Source: an uncultured bacterium
Lineage (GTDB): Bacteria > Bacteroidota > Bacteroidia > Bacteroidales > Bacteroidaceae
Assembly (NCBI GenBank): GCA_946188155.1
Contig: CAMHUC010000013.1
Location: 1-64,000 of the forward strand
DNA length: 64,000 bases
Reading direction: 5' to 3'
Shown: one piece after another, positions 16,117 to 24,949 of the stretch
Layout of the letters: each line of letters starts with the position of its first letter
How positions within the stretch are numbered: the stretch's first letter is position 1
Translations under genes and position numbers: made by a program
Notes under the pieces: generated by a model
Database searches by the model: none
Told to the model about the DNA's origin: nothing
Seen by the model: the letters and a program-made list of their open reading frames with translations, nothing else

Positions 16117-18183
16117 TTAGCGAACAATAAACTTCTTGCCCTGCTTCACATAGACACCCTTCTTCAGTGTGCTTACGCGCTCACCGTTGAGGTTGTAGAT
16201 GGGAGCGTTGTGGTCAGAAACGATGGCCTTGCCAACCTCCTGGATGCCAGACTCACCGGTAGAAACGAAGGTGCGGACGCGAGCCAGAGCGGTGTCGATA
16301 CGAAAGAGAGTGAAGGTCTCATTACCCTTGAGCACGGTCAGACCAGACTCAGGAGCCCAGTTCTCGGCGTTGTACTTGGCGATGGCATCCTCCTCGGTAG
16401 CAGCCTCGATAGTGATGTAGTCGGTCTTGCTGCGACCATAGTTGTCAACACGGTTTACGATGATGTAATCGTTCTCGGTCAGACCGTCAACACCCAGCGT
16501 AGCGTTGTTGTAGGTAATCTTAGCATCCTGAGCGTCGCCGAGGATACCAGTCTGAATCAGACCAATACCCAGGTTGAACTTAGCTTGAGGAATGTCAGAA
16601 CCGTCACCAGTCTTGGTGAACCATGTGTAGACAGGGGCAAACATGCTGTGAGCGACCTCCTCGGTCAGAGCAGAAGGAGCCTTGACGAAGCGGCGGATGC
16701 CACCGTGGTCAACGTCGTAAGGACGAACCTGAACGGTGTCACCAACGTTGGTGCCCTTGATCCAAGTGAAGCGGAGAGCGTCGGGACGGCCAGTCCAGTT
16801 AGTCTCACCAGAGGTAGAAGTAGAAGCCAGCACGTCAATCTCGCTGAAGCCCTTGCCAGTGATGTCGGCCTCTGTCATGTGCTGGAAGTCGATATCGTCC
16901 TTCACAGCGAACTCAATGTCGTTCTCGTAAGTAACGGTTGTTGACTGGAACTGATCCTTGCCACCATCGTGTGTGGTGATCTCGAGGGTACCCTTCTCTG
17001 TCACGTTGAGCTTTTCACCCGACTGGCAGTTGGTCTTCTCGATGACATCACCAGTAACGGGAGTGTACTTGTAGTTGAAGAAGAGTGTAGGCTGCGTGGG
17101 CACCTCAGCATTGCTAACAACCAGATCGTAAGTCTTCACATATCCGGCGTTCACACCGATAATGTTAGCCTGAACAGCAGGCAGGGCAATCATCTCAGCG
17201 ACAACGTCAACCTCTACCTTCTCAGAAACGGCAGAACCAGACTCTGTCCAAGCCACGAGCTTACCAGAAGTGGTCAGGTTGTACTTGTACATACCGTCGA
17301 GCATCTCATCGGGAGTCAGCTCAGCACCGTCGAAGGTGACATGAACAATCTCATCGTTGCTCTCCTCGAACGATACAGCATACTGACGAGCAGTACCGTT
17401 GACACCTGTCAAGGCAACCGTAGGAACGTTAGCATAGTCCTCATCGGTCTCCACCTGAATCACGATATTATCAATCTGGTTTACAGAACCAACTTTACCA
17501 CCAAGCACGTTCAGACCTGTTGCACGCAGATTCTCCACATACTCAGGCACATTGTATGTACCAGCGCCTACTGGTGTGCCGAACTCATCAGCAATATCAT
17601 ACTCTACAGTGCGAGCTTCTACGTCAACATCGAGAGTGATGGTGTAGAAAGAGTTGAAGTTGATGGTCACAACATTGGTAGAGTCACCGTTCACTGCGTA
17701 TGTATTACCCTCCTTGGCCTCATCAGTCAGCTCGGTGAGGTCGAAGAGCCACCAGCGCAGGGGCTCTGTTGCACCTGCCTTAATCTCTTCTGCAGACTTG
17801 CGATAGTTCTGGTTAGCCCAGCGATTGGTAGAGAATGTAGAGTCAGACATGATAACAATCTCATTGGCCAGATTTGTGTCGGGCTTTGTCTGAGGATTCC
17901 AATCGAACCTCAAAGTGTACTTGTTCACGCCTTCTCCATAGATGTCGGTACCCCAAAGAGTATAGGCATTACGCTCGCCACCGCCGGAGTGCTTGAAGTT
18001 GAAGTACTTTCCGTACTGGTCACCAGCGACAGACATACCGTCGGCACAGCTGGGAGAAATCCAGCCTGCATCGGCAGCCGTGGCGGCCAACTCGAAGTCC
18101 TGCTTGTACAGGTTCTTGATACCAGCACTGGCCACTACGGAACCAGCAAACAGTGCTGCGAAAAGGAGATAAAATTTTCTCAT
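16117..18183 (-). CDS. Secreted protein of unknown function with sorting-like tail, 688 aa
   Basis: Sec signal MRKFYLLFAALFAGSVVASA, then a beta-rich body. Residues about 20-250 look like a jelly-roll/LamG-type domain (QDFELAATAADAGW...WNPQTKPDTN). The C-terminus IYNLNGERVSTLKKGVYVKQ resembles the tail of the large PL11 protein and type IX sorting domains. No catalytic motif is apparent. It has its own canonical promoter and stands apart from the lyase operon. It may be an abundant surface or exported protein binding glycans, but no function is claimed. Confidence 0.8.
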   Translation of the reverse strand: MRKFYLLFAALFAGSVVASAGIKNLYKQDFELAATAADAGWISPSCADGMSVAGDQYGKYFNFKHSGGGERNAYTLWGTDIYGEGVNKYTLRFDWNPQTKPDTNLANEIVIMSDSTFSTNRWANQNYRKSAEEIKAGATEPLRWWLFDLTELTDEAKEGNTYAVNGDSTNVVTINFNSFYTITLDVDVEARTVEYDIADEFGTPVGAGTYNVPEYVENLRATGLNVLGGKVGSVNQIDNIVIQVETDEDYANVPTVALTGVNGTARQYAVSFEESNDEIVHVTFDGAELTPDEMLDGMYKYNLTTSGKLVAWTESGSAVSEKVEVDVVAEMIALPAVQANIIGVNAGYVKTYDLVVSNAEVPTQPTLFFNYKYTPVTGDVIEKTNCQSGEKLNVTEKGTLEITTHDGGKDQFQSTTVTYENDIEFAVKDDIDFQHMTEADITGKGFSEIDVLASTSTSGETNWTGRPDALRFTWIKGTNVGDTVQVRPYDVDHGGIRRFVKAPSALTEEVAHSMFAPVYTWFTKTGDGSDIPQAKFNLGIGLIQTGILGDAQDAKITYNNATLGVDGLTENDYIIVNRVDNYGRSKTDYITIEAATEEDAIAKYNAENWAPESGLTVLKGNETFTLFRIDTALARVRTFVSTGESGIQEVGKAIVSDHNAPIYNLNGERVSTLKKGVYVKQGKKFIVR

Positions 18184-18254
18184 AATCGATAAGTTTTTAA
18201 TTAGTAATACAATTATTATATAGATAGTAAATATAAAAGTCCCGTAATTCGGTG

Positions 18255-18285
18255 CAAAGATACAAATATTTTTTTAAACAGCAAA
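18255..18285 (-). promoter_or_regulatory. Promoter of the 688-aa secreted protein
   Basis: Minus strand: TTTG (18282-18285), 19-bp spacer, TATCTTTG (18255-18262). The leader to the ATG at 18183 is about 65 nt and AT-rich. Confidence 0.8.
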
Positions 18286-18329
18286 GAATATTGTAATTTT
18301 AACAATAAATAATTTTTCGCGCGCACGCG

Positions 18330-18431
18330 ATAGTAGTGTAACACCGAAAGAAGTGTACCATCTGTACCACCTGACACGCGCCGTGGCAGATGGGACAGAT
18401 GGTACAGGTGTTTTCCGCAAATCACTACTAT
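18330..18431. repeat. Long imperfect hairpin
   Basis: Nested inverted repeats: ATAGTAGTG (18330-18338) with CACTACTAT (18423-18431), and GTACCATCTGTACCACCTG (18355-18373) with its partner at 18387-18405 (17 of 19 pairs). The loop holds ACGCGCCGTGG. It sits upstream of the promoter at 18255-18285. Confidence 0.7.
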
Positions 18432-18508
18432 ACTCTCATGGCAGACTAAACTTTACGCCATGTAACATCATGCCAGGCATTCAGCGACAGGCTCCTCTGC
18501 TTCACAGG

Positions 18509-18608
18509 GAGCCTGTTATCATCCGGCAGGAGCCTTCTGTTTCCAAAAGGAAGCCTACTATTCCTGAAAGGAAGCCTGCTATTTCCTGAGAAGAGGCTGC
18601 TATTGGGC
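18509..18608. repeat. 21-bp degenerate tandem repeat, about 4.5 copies
   Basis: The motif (G/A)AGCCTNCTATTNCTGAAAG recurs at 21-bp spacing, with AGCC at 18531, 18552 and 18573 and a decayed copy after 18591. Because 21 is three codons times seven, it keeps an artificial frame open on the plus strand; I see no gene here. Confidence 0.65.
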
Positions 18609-18645
18609 GGTCCATCACTTGGACTCCCCCTCCTACTCTCCCCGA

Positions 18646-20226
18646 TTATTCACCGACGACCCAGTCCTCCGGGACCCGGTTGTCGGCATTGAACCTGACA
18701 CCTACCTTCACCACCCGCCGGCCGTCAGCCTGATACGGTATGGCATAGCCTTTCTGGTCGATCTGCTCCAGAGCCTCCTGAGCTGTGCCGCTGACCTTCA
18801 GCTCAAACACATAGACGGCATCGGGCATCCAGACCACCATGTCCGTCCGCCCTCCGGCACAGCGCACCTGGGTCCTGGCATACACGTTGAGCATGGAGAA
18901 GATGAGGTAGAGCGTGTACTCGTAGAAGCCCTCCTTCGTAGCTGCCTCTGCCAACTTCCTCTTGAAGCCCTCCACGTATGGGATGCCAGCCATGTAGGCC
19001 TGCATCTCGCTCATGGCCAGGTCGATGTCGCCCTTCTTCAGTGCCCGCCAGAACTTCAGGGCGAACCCTGTCTGCACATCTGCATCATCGAGTCCTATAT
19101 AAATGGGAAGCAAGCCTTTGGAGTAGCCGATACGCACTTCTAAGTTGGGCATCTCCAGTGTGTATATCTCTCCTTCGCGGTCATAGCCCTTGATGGTGAG
19201 GTACCCGCCCTGATAGAGCAGCGGCAGGGCATCATTCATATTCTCTGTGGGCTGGTCGAAGGCCGATGATGGCACCTCCAGACGGTCGAGCGAGGTGATG
19301 TCCGTCTTATAATACTGCAACTGGCGGATGAGGAACGTAGGCGTACCAGTAGTGAACCAGTAGTTCTGCAGTTCGCCGTTGCGGAAAGCGTTCAGGAGGC
19401 TGAAGGGGTTGTAGATGTCTGCCGACTTATAGGCGAAGTGATAGCCGTCGTAGCGCTGCTTAATCTTCTGGAACATCTCGGCGGGCGAGCAGTCGTAGTT
19501 CTCAGCCATCGCGGCAATATCCTCTTTGAACACGTCCAGCACTTCCTGCTCGGTGATGCCGCAGATGGCAGAGAAGCGGGGCAGCATGGTGACGTTTATC
19601 AGATTGTTGAAGGTGGAGAAGATGCTGAGTTGTGAGAACTTGGTGATACCGGTGATGAAGCAGAACTTAATCTTCGGCTCCAGCATCTTCAGCCGCTGGT
19701 AGAACTCCTGCATCACTTCGCGCATCTCTGCAAGGCATTCATCCTCATGCAGCACGTCGAGCAGCGGCGAGTCGTACTCGTCGATGATGACGGCCACCTG
19801 CCGACCTGTCTGCTCGAAGGCCCTCTCGATGACACCAGCCAAGCGCATACCCGGCGAGGTCTCGTACTCATCCCGGCCATACACCTTCTCGTATGTACGC
19901 AACAGGCGGACGAGTTCATCCCTGACGCCCTGCACGGGCAGGTGTCTTGCCCCGCTCAAATCAATACGGATAGTAGGATACTCTGTCCAGTCGTGCTCCA
20001 GTTCCATGATTTTCAATCCCTCGAACAGCTCGCGCTCCCCCTTGAAATACGACTCCAGGGTAGAAGTGAGCAGCGACTTGCCGAAGCGGCGGGGGCGACC
20101 CATAAAGACGAATGTCGCGTAGTTTGCCAACTCCCATACCAAGTCTGTCTTATCAACATATATATACCCGTCGAGAATCACTCGCGAGAACGTCTGAATG
20201 CCTATCGGATACTTTCTCTTTGCCAT
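18646..20226 (-). CDS. AAA-ATPase-like/DUF1703 protein, 526 aa
   Basis: Predicted ATPase with a C-terminal PD-(D/E)xK nuclease-like domain (AAA-ATPase_like plus DUF1703), a large family in gut Bacteroidales with no agreed function. The Walker A variant is GRPRRFGKS at 43-51 and Walker B is VIIDEYDSP at about 146-154; FCFITGITKFSQLSIFS follows. Near the C-terminus RTDMVVWMPDAVYVFELK supplies D about 460 and E-x-K about 473-475. The ATG at 20226 is chosen because the longer frame to 20331 runs through the terminator at 20286-20330. A paralogue lies at 37279-38898. Confidence 0.88.
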   Translation of the reverse strand: MAKRKYPIGIQTFSRVILDGYIYVDKTDLVWELANYATFVFMGRPRRFGKSLLTSTLESYFKGERELFEGLKIMELEHDWTEYPTIRIDLSGARHLPVQGVRDELVRLLRTYEKVYGRDEYETSPGMRLAGVIERAFEQTGRQVAVIIDEYDSPLLDVLHEDECLAEMREVMQEFYQRLKMLEPKIKFCFITGITKFSQLSIFSTFNNLINVTMLPRFSAICGITEQEVLDVFKEDIAAMAENYDCSPAEMFQKIKQRYDGYHFAYKSADIYNPFSLLNAFRNGELQNYWFTTGTPTFLIRQLQYYKTDITSLDRLEVPSSAFDQPTENMNDALPLLYQGGYLTIKGYDREGEIYTLEMPNLEVRIGYSKGLLPIYIGLDDADVQTGFALKFWRALKKGDIDLAMSEMQAYMAGIPYVEGFKRKLAEAATKEGFYEYTLYLIFSMLNVYARTQVRCAGGRTDMVVWMPDAVYVFELKVSGTAQEALEQIDQKGYAIPYQADGRRVVKVGVRFNADNRVPEDWVVGE

Positions 20227-20244
20227 AACATCACAATTTGCTGG

Positions 20245-20252
20245 CAAAGATA
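20245..20252 (-). promoter_or_regulatory. -7 box of the DUF1703 gene
   Basis: TATCTTTG on the minus strand, 18 bp upstream of the ATG at 20226. No clear -33 TTTG is visible. Confidence 0.55.
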
Positions 20253-20285
20253 CGAAAAAAAGGTAAAAAGAAGAAGTGAATGGCG

Positions 20286-20330
20286 AAAAAAAAATGCTGC
20301 CGCCCTCGATATGATCTCGTGGCGGCAGCA
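20286..20330 (-). terminator. Strong intrinsic terminator of the SusCD operon
   Basis: Stem TGCTGCCGCC (20295-20304) with GGCGGCAGCA (20321-20330), 16-base loop, followed in the minus direction by nine Ts. It lies 34 bp past the SusD stop. Confidence 0.92.
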
Positions 20331-20364
20331 ACCTATTCGCTATTCACTTTACAGTATTCACTCC

Positions 20365-22026
20365 TTACCAGCCGGGGTTCTGCGTGAGCACATTGCCCGA
20401 CTTGAGGATCTCGCTCTGCGGGATGGGGAAGAGGTTCATCTTGTCATCCCACTGGCGATTCTGCACTGTGACCACCTGCTCGTTGAAGGTGCCGTCGGCA
20501 TTCTTCGTGATGTTCAGGCCCTTGATGTTGGTGAAGTACTTGCTGCCTTCCTTCCAGCGGCGCACGTCGAAGAAGCGGTGCCCCTCGAAGGCCAGCTCCA
20601 CGAAGCGCTCGTTCTCGTACTTCTGCTTGAAGTCGGAGGCACTCAGACCAGTGTCGATGTTACCCAGTCCGGCACGCTTGCGCACCACGTTGATGGCATC
20701 GGCAGCCGACATACTGTAGCTTCCCTTGTCATATCCACTACCAGTGTAGTTGAGCATAGCCTCGGCATAGTTCAGATAGAACTCAGCCAGACGGAAGGTC
20801 ACCCACACGTGCTTGGAGGTGTTGGCACCGTTACCGGCAATCTGCGTCTCGGGGTCTACATATTTCTTCAGGTAGTAGCCAGTAGTGGTGGCATTGACCT
20901 TCGGCAGACCGTTGGCGCCGCCGACGAAAGTCTCCAGGGGCTGCGTGTTGGCATTGGGCCAGGAGTCGCCGTTTCTGGCAACAGTAGCCTCTAAGCGCAG
21001 GTCGCCCTGCTCGTATGCTTCCACCAGGTTCTGCGTCGGGCAGTTGCCGCCCTTACCGCCGGCACCGGCACCCGACATACCCACGGGGAAGTTGTTCTCC
21101 TCGAAGGTTCTCGACTCAGAGAGGATGCGGCGTGCGAAGATAATCTCCTTCAGGGCCTTGGCATCGCTCCAGTTGGTACGGCCCTTGAAGAGTCCGGCAT
21201 AGTCGGACGAGAGAGCATACTGGCGGGCCTGGCAGGCCTTGATGACATCGTTGTTGGCCTCAACAGCCTTCTGCCAGAGGCTCTTGTCGTTGTTCGGGTT
21301 GAACAGCGGGCTGGCGTGGTAGAGGGCGGCACGGGCCCGCAGGGCCAGCACGGCCAGATTGTTGGCACGGCCTGTCTCGGAGAGGCTCAGAGCCATCGAG
21401 CCAAGGTTGGCATAGTCCTCAGTGATAGTGTCCTTGATGGCTACGCACTCATCGTCGATGAACTTGAAGATTTCCTCGGCCGACGTGCGGGGCTGTACGT
21501 TAGCCTCATCGGCTGTCATGGTCTTCGTGATCAGAGGCACGTCGCCATACTGGCGCACCAGCATGAAGTAGTAGTAGGCACGCAGGAACCGGGCCTCAAA
21601 CTGGTAGTTGTTGTACTGGTACATCTCCTGCTGGTAGTTGATGTCGAGCTTGTAGTCATCGAATGTCAGGCCCGTAAACTCGTCGAGGAACAGGTTGGCA
21701 TAGCTGATGCCCTGATAGCACGATGTCCACATGGAGCTGTTGGCATTGGCCGGACTCCAGGCACCATTGAAAAAGCTCTCGATAGAAGCTCCCGTCTGCG
21801 AGAACACCGACTCATCAGTGGCCGACGAGAGCATACCGCCATCATAGTTGCCGAAGTCGGAGTCGAGCTTGCTGTAGATAGTGGTGATGAAGCCACCGGC
21901 ACGGTCGAAGCGCTTCTTCATATACTCTGCATCGTCGATCTTGAACTCCTTGTAGTCCATCTGCTCACCGCAGGAGGCGAGTGTCACGATGCCAAGCGTA
22001 CTTAAAATAATATTCTTCAGTTTCAT
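20365..22026 (-). CDS. susD: SusD-like glycan-binding lipoprotein, 553 aa
   Basis: Surface lipoprotein that binds oligosaccharide and caps its SusC partner. Lipobox TLASC with cysteine 19. Typical RagB/SusD features are seen: the N-terminal segment QGISYANLFLDEF, the TPR-bearing YNNYQFEARFLRAYYYFMLVRQYGDVPLI block and the C-terminal NVVRKRAGL...NERFVELAFEGHRFFDVRRWK followed by LFPIPQSEI...NPGW. Last gene of a SusC-SusD-SusC-SusD operon, 24 bp after its SusC, with a terminator behind. The ligand is presumably rhamnogalacturonan-derived from context. Confidence 0.95.
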   Translation of the reverse strand: MKLKNIILSTLGIVTLASCGEQMDYKEFKIDDAEYMKKRFDRAGGFITTIYSKLDSDFGNYDGGMLSSATDESVFSQTGASIESFFNGAWSPANANSSMWTSCYQGISYANLFLDEFTGLTFDDYKLDINYQQEMYQYNNYQFEARFLRAYYYFMLVRQYGDVPLITKTMTADEANVQPRTSAEEIFKFIDDECVAIKDTITEDYANLGSMALSLSETGRANNLAVLALRARAALYHASPLFNPNNDKSLWQKAVEANNDVIKACQARQYALSSDYAGLFKGRTNWSDAKALKEIIFARRILSESRTFEENNFPVGMSGAGAGGKGGNCPTQNLVEAYEQGDLRLEATVARNGDSWPNANTQPLETFVGGANGLPKVNATTTGYYLKKYVDPETQIAGNGANTSKHVWVTFRLAEFYLNYAEAMLNYTGSGYDKGSYSMSAADAINVVRKRAGLGNIDTGLSASDFKQKYENERFVELAFEGHRFFDVRRWKEGSKYFTNIKGLNITKNADGTFNEQVVTVQNRQWDDKMNLFPIPQSEILKSGNVLTQNPGW

Positions 22027-22050
22027 AATCTTCTGTCTTTGTTAAATAGG

Positions 22051-24912
22051 TTAGAATGACAGCTGCACACCGACGACGACACTCTTGTTGGCAGGAGCGC
22101 CGACGCCATAGTTCTCAGGATCAGCCTCGTCGATATGGTCGAAGCAGAGCAGGTCTACACCACGCACATAGAGCTTGGCGCCGTCCATGAAGCCCGTCTT
22201 CTGCATCAGCGTCTTGGGGAAGTTGTAGTACACCTCCACGTTGCGGAGCTTCAGGAACGAGCGGTCACGCTGCCAGTAGGTGCTGGTCTGATAGTTGTTG
22301 GCGTTGCTCGTAGAGCTCAGGCGGGGGAACTTGGCGTTGGGGTCAGGATTGCTGGCCGTCCAGCGTCCGTCGTAGTACTGCTGCGAGAGGGATGTGGTGT
22401 TCATCAGCGGCCAGTACATGCCCTTGGCGCTCAGGTTGGCCGTATAGCGGCCGGTGCCCTGGAACATCAGGTCGAAACCGATGCCCTTGACCTCGAGACC
22501 GGCGTGGAAGTTGTAGAAGATCTCTGGAGCATAGGCGCTGTAGCCGATCTTCGTCTTATCATTGGCGTCGATCACGCCGTCATTGTTGACATCCTTATAC
22601 TTGATGTCGCCAGGATAGACGGTCGAGAAGTTCTGCTTCGGGCTGGCATCGATGTCTGCCTGATCCTTGAACAGCCCGAGGGCAATCAGACCGTAGGTAG
22701 ACTGCAGGGGGTTGCCCGTCTCCACGAGGTTCTCGTAAGCCTTGGGTTCCTCGGCCTGCTCCTTAATCTCGTTCTTGTTGAGATTGAACATACCGCCCAC
22801 GTTGAGGGTCACCTGGCCGAAGGTCTTGGTATAGTCAAGTGAAATCTCGAAGCCTTTGCCATTCACCTTACCTGCATTCGTATAGGGAGCCTCGAAACCA
22901 ATCAGGGCGGTATAGGCACCGGCACCCGACACCCAGATGTCCTTACGGTTCTGCAGGTAGAAGTCGAGCTGGGCATTCAGACCGCCGAAGAGGGTGGCAT
23001 CGATACCCACGTTAAACTTCTGGGCCTTCTCGTTGGTGGGATTCATAGCCGCAATCTGTCCGATGGTGGTCGGAGTGTAGCTCACCTCGTAACCAGAACC
23101 GAAGGGATAGTTGGCCACGCCGTGGGATACATCCTGATAGTATGACTGTGTGTAGTACGACCACACGTTGTCGCCGGGCAGATAGTCGGCATTGATAATA
23201 CCGAAGCTGGCGCGGAGCTTGAGGAAGTTGACCACGGAGTTGTCCTTCAGGAAGTTCTCATTGGAGAGTACCCAGGCAGCCGACACTGTCGGAGAAAGCT
23301 TCCACTTGGTGCCGGGGGCCAGACGGTTACTGCCGGAGTAGACCAGTGCCAGCTCAGCGATGTAGCGGTTGTCGTAGCCATAGTGTCCGAGGAACGAGGC
23401 GTTCTGGCGGTAGACAGTGTATCCAGTCCTACCCGTGGTGTTCTGATACTCATAGTCCCACTTCAGCTGTCCGTAAACATAGTGCTTCTCGGCGAAGGTA
23501 CGGTCGAAGTTGAAGCCTGCGGCGAAGATCAGGCGGCGGGCCCAGTCGAGCGTGGCGGCATTCTTACTCATCGTACCCGGTGTACCGGCACTCCAGTACT
23601 CACCCTTCGAGCCCACACCGGCAGCAGGATAGTTACCGTATGTATAGGTCATTGAGTGGTCCTCATAGAGCGTGGAATAAGTATCGTAACCCAGACGGGC
23701 GGTGAAGCTCAGGCCGGGGAGCCATGACTTCAGGTCCTGGTTCAGGGTCATGTCGGCAAAGAGGGCACGCTCATGCAGCTTGTAATAGGCTGCTCCAGAT
23801 GACTGGGCCACGGGGTTGTTGACTCCCGAGTGAGTAGACGTACCGCCCCACTCATTATTCTCATTCTTGATGGGGAATGCGCTGGCGGGGGTGCTATACA
23901 CCATATCCCACAGGTCGGCCTTGTCGCTGGCAGTAGAACTACCGATAGAAACGGGGCCACCGGGACGCGACATTTCACTCAGAATACCGAGCATATTGAC
24001 CTTCAGCATCGTCGTTTCGGTCAGGTCGATATCGAGGTTGGTACGCAGGTTGGCACGTACGTACTTGTCCTGAGTGGAATAACCCTCGTTATCGGAGAAA
24101 TTCTTGATGAATCCTTTGTCCGACAGCAGGTTGAGCGTCGTATAGTAGCGGAATCTTTCACCACCACCGCTGAACTCAACGGCCAGCTTGTTGTTGACAC
24201 CGTTCTTGCGGAAAGTCTCGTCAACCCAGTTCACGTTGGGATACTGATAGGGATACTGACCGCTCTGGAAGGCATTGATCTCCTCCTGTGTGAAGCGGGG
24301 AGCCAACCCCTCGTTGGCCAGGGCCTCATTAGTGGCACTGGCGAAGGTGGCACCATTGACGAACTTCGGACGGTTCGACTGGAAGTTGAACAGGTGGTCG
24401 TAGGTGACACGGATGTCACGACTGTTATACTGGCCGCGCTTGGTGGTGATGAGGATGGCACCGTTGGCACCCTTGTAGCCATAGAGAGCCACAGCAGCGG
24501 CATCCTTCAGGATGGACACGTGGTCGACCTCCTCAGGGCTGACGATGCTGATGTCGCGCTCCACGCCGTCGACCAGGATCAGCGGCGTACTGGTGCTCAG
24601 ACTCTGCAGGCCACGCACGTAGAACGTGGGATTCTGCTCAAAATAGGTTCCCGTTCCCTGCAACGACACCAGACCGTTGCCCTGTCCAAGAATCGAGTTG
24701 CCGATGTTCTTGGCAGAGCGCTTGTTGACATCCCTGCTGGTAATGACAGAGACAGCTGCCGTGGACTGTACACGGGAGAAGTCCTTGTTGGCGCCCACCT
24801 CGATGACCTGGTCAACGAAGTCGATGCCGGTGCTGTCCTGCTGTGCTGCTGCCGGCAGGCTGATGCCTGCCACCAGCGGAAGCACGAATATATGTTTTAC
24901 TTTGGTAATCAT
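22051..24912 (-). CDS. susC: SusC-like TonB-dependent transporter without N-terminal extension, 953 aa
   Basis: Outer-membrane beta-barrel importer powered by TonB. After the signal (FVLPLVAGISLPAAAQQ) the protein goes almost directly to the plug domain, with IGNSILGQGNGLVSLQGTG, ILVDGVERDISIVSPEEVDHVSIL and GYKGANGAILITTKRG. The carboxypeptidase-regulatory-like domain that precedes the plug in most SusC proteins, including the two others here, is absent, explaining the shorter length. The C-terminus VVVGVQLSF is a normal barrel end. Second SusC of the operon; a period-7 array fills the 37-bp gap to the SusD gene upstream. Confidence 0.95.
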   Translation of the reverse strand: MITKVKHIFVLPLVAGISLPAAAQQDSTGIDFVDQVIEVGANKDFSRVQSTAAVSVITSRDVNKRSAKNIGNSILGQGNGLVSLQGTGTYFEQNPTFYVRGLQSLSTSTPLILVDGVERDISIVSPEEVDHVSILKDAAAVALYGYKGANGAILITTKRGQYNSRDIRVTYDHLFNFQSNRPKFVNGATFASATNEALANEGLAPRFTQEEINAFQSGQYPYQYPNVNWVDETFRKNGVNNKLAVEFSGGGERFRYYTTLNLLSDKGFIKNFSDNEGYSTQDKYVRANLRTNLDIDLTETTMLKVNMLGILSEMSRPGGPVSIGSSTASDKADLWDMVYSTPASAFPIKNENNEWGGTSTHSGVNNPVAQSSGAAYYKLHERALFADMTLNQDLKSWLPGLSFTARLGYDTYSTLYEDHSMTYTYGNYPAAGVGSKGEYWSAGTPGTMSKNAATLDWARRLIFAAGFNFDRTFAEKHYVYGQLKWDYEYQNTTGRTGYTVYRQNASFLGHYGYDNRYIAELALVYSGSNRLAPGTKWKLSPTVSAAWVLSNENFLKDNSVVNFLKLRASFGIINADYLPGDNVWSYYTQSYYQDVSHGVANYPFGSGYEVSYTPTTIGQIAAMNPTNEKAQKFNVGIDATLFGGLNAQLDFYLQNRKDIWVSGAGAYTALIGFEAPYTNAGKVNGKGFEISLDYTKTFGQVTLNVGGMFNLNKNEIKEQAEEPKAYENLVETGNPLQSTYGLIALGLFKDQADIDASPKQNFSTVYPGDIKYKDVNNDGVIDANDKTKIGYSAYAPEIFYNFHAGLEVKGIGFDLMFQGTGRYTANLSAKGMYWPLMNTTSLSQQYYDGRWTASNPDPNAKFPRLSSTSNANNYQTSTYWQRDRSFLKLRNVEVYYNFPKTLMQKTGFMDGAKLYVRGVDLLCFDHIDEADPENYGVGAPANKSVVVGVQLSF

Positions 24913-24946
24913 AATTTCTAATTTCTAATTACTAATTGCTAATTGT
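24912..24946. repeat. Period-7 array TAATTNC x5
   Basis: TAATTTC TAATTTC TAATTAC TAATTGC TAATTGT, running from the first base of the SusC start codon almost to the SusD stop at 24950. The whole intergenic gap is repeat. Confidence 0.85.
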
Positions 24947-24949
24947 AGT

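Noticed and set aside
18353..18589. 78-residue plus-strand frame
   Set aside because: It is the translation of a hairpin and a 21-bp tandem repeat whose period is a multiple of three, which keeps the frame open by itself.
20227..20331. N-terminal extension of the first DUF1703 protein
   Set aside because: It would run through the strong terminator of the SusCD operon; the family start aligns with MAKRKYPIG.
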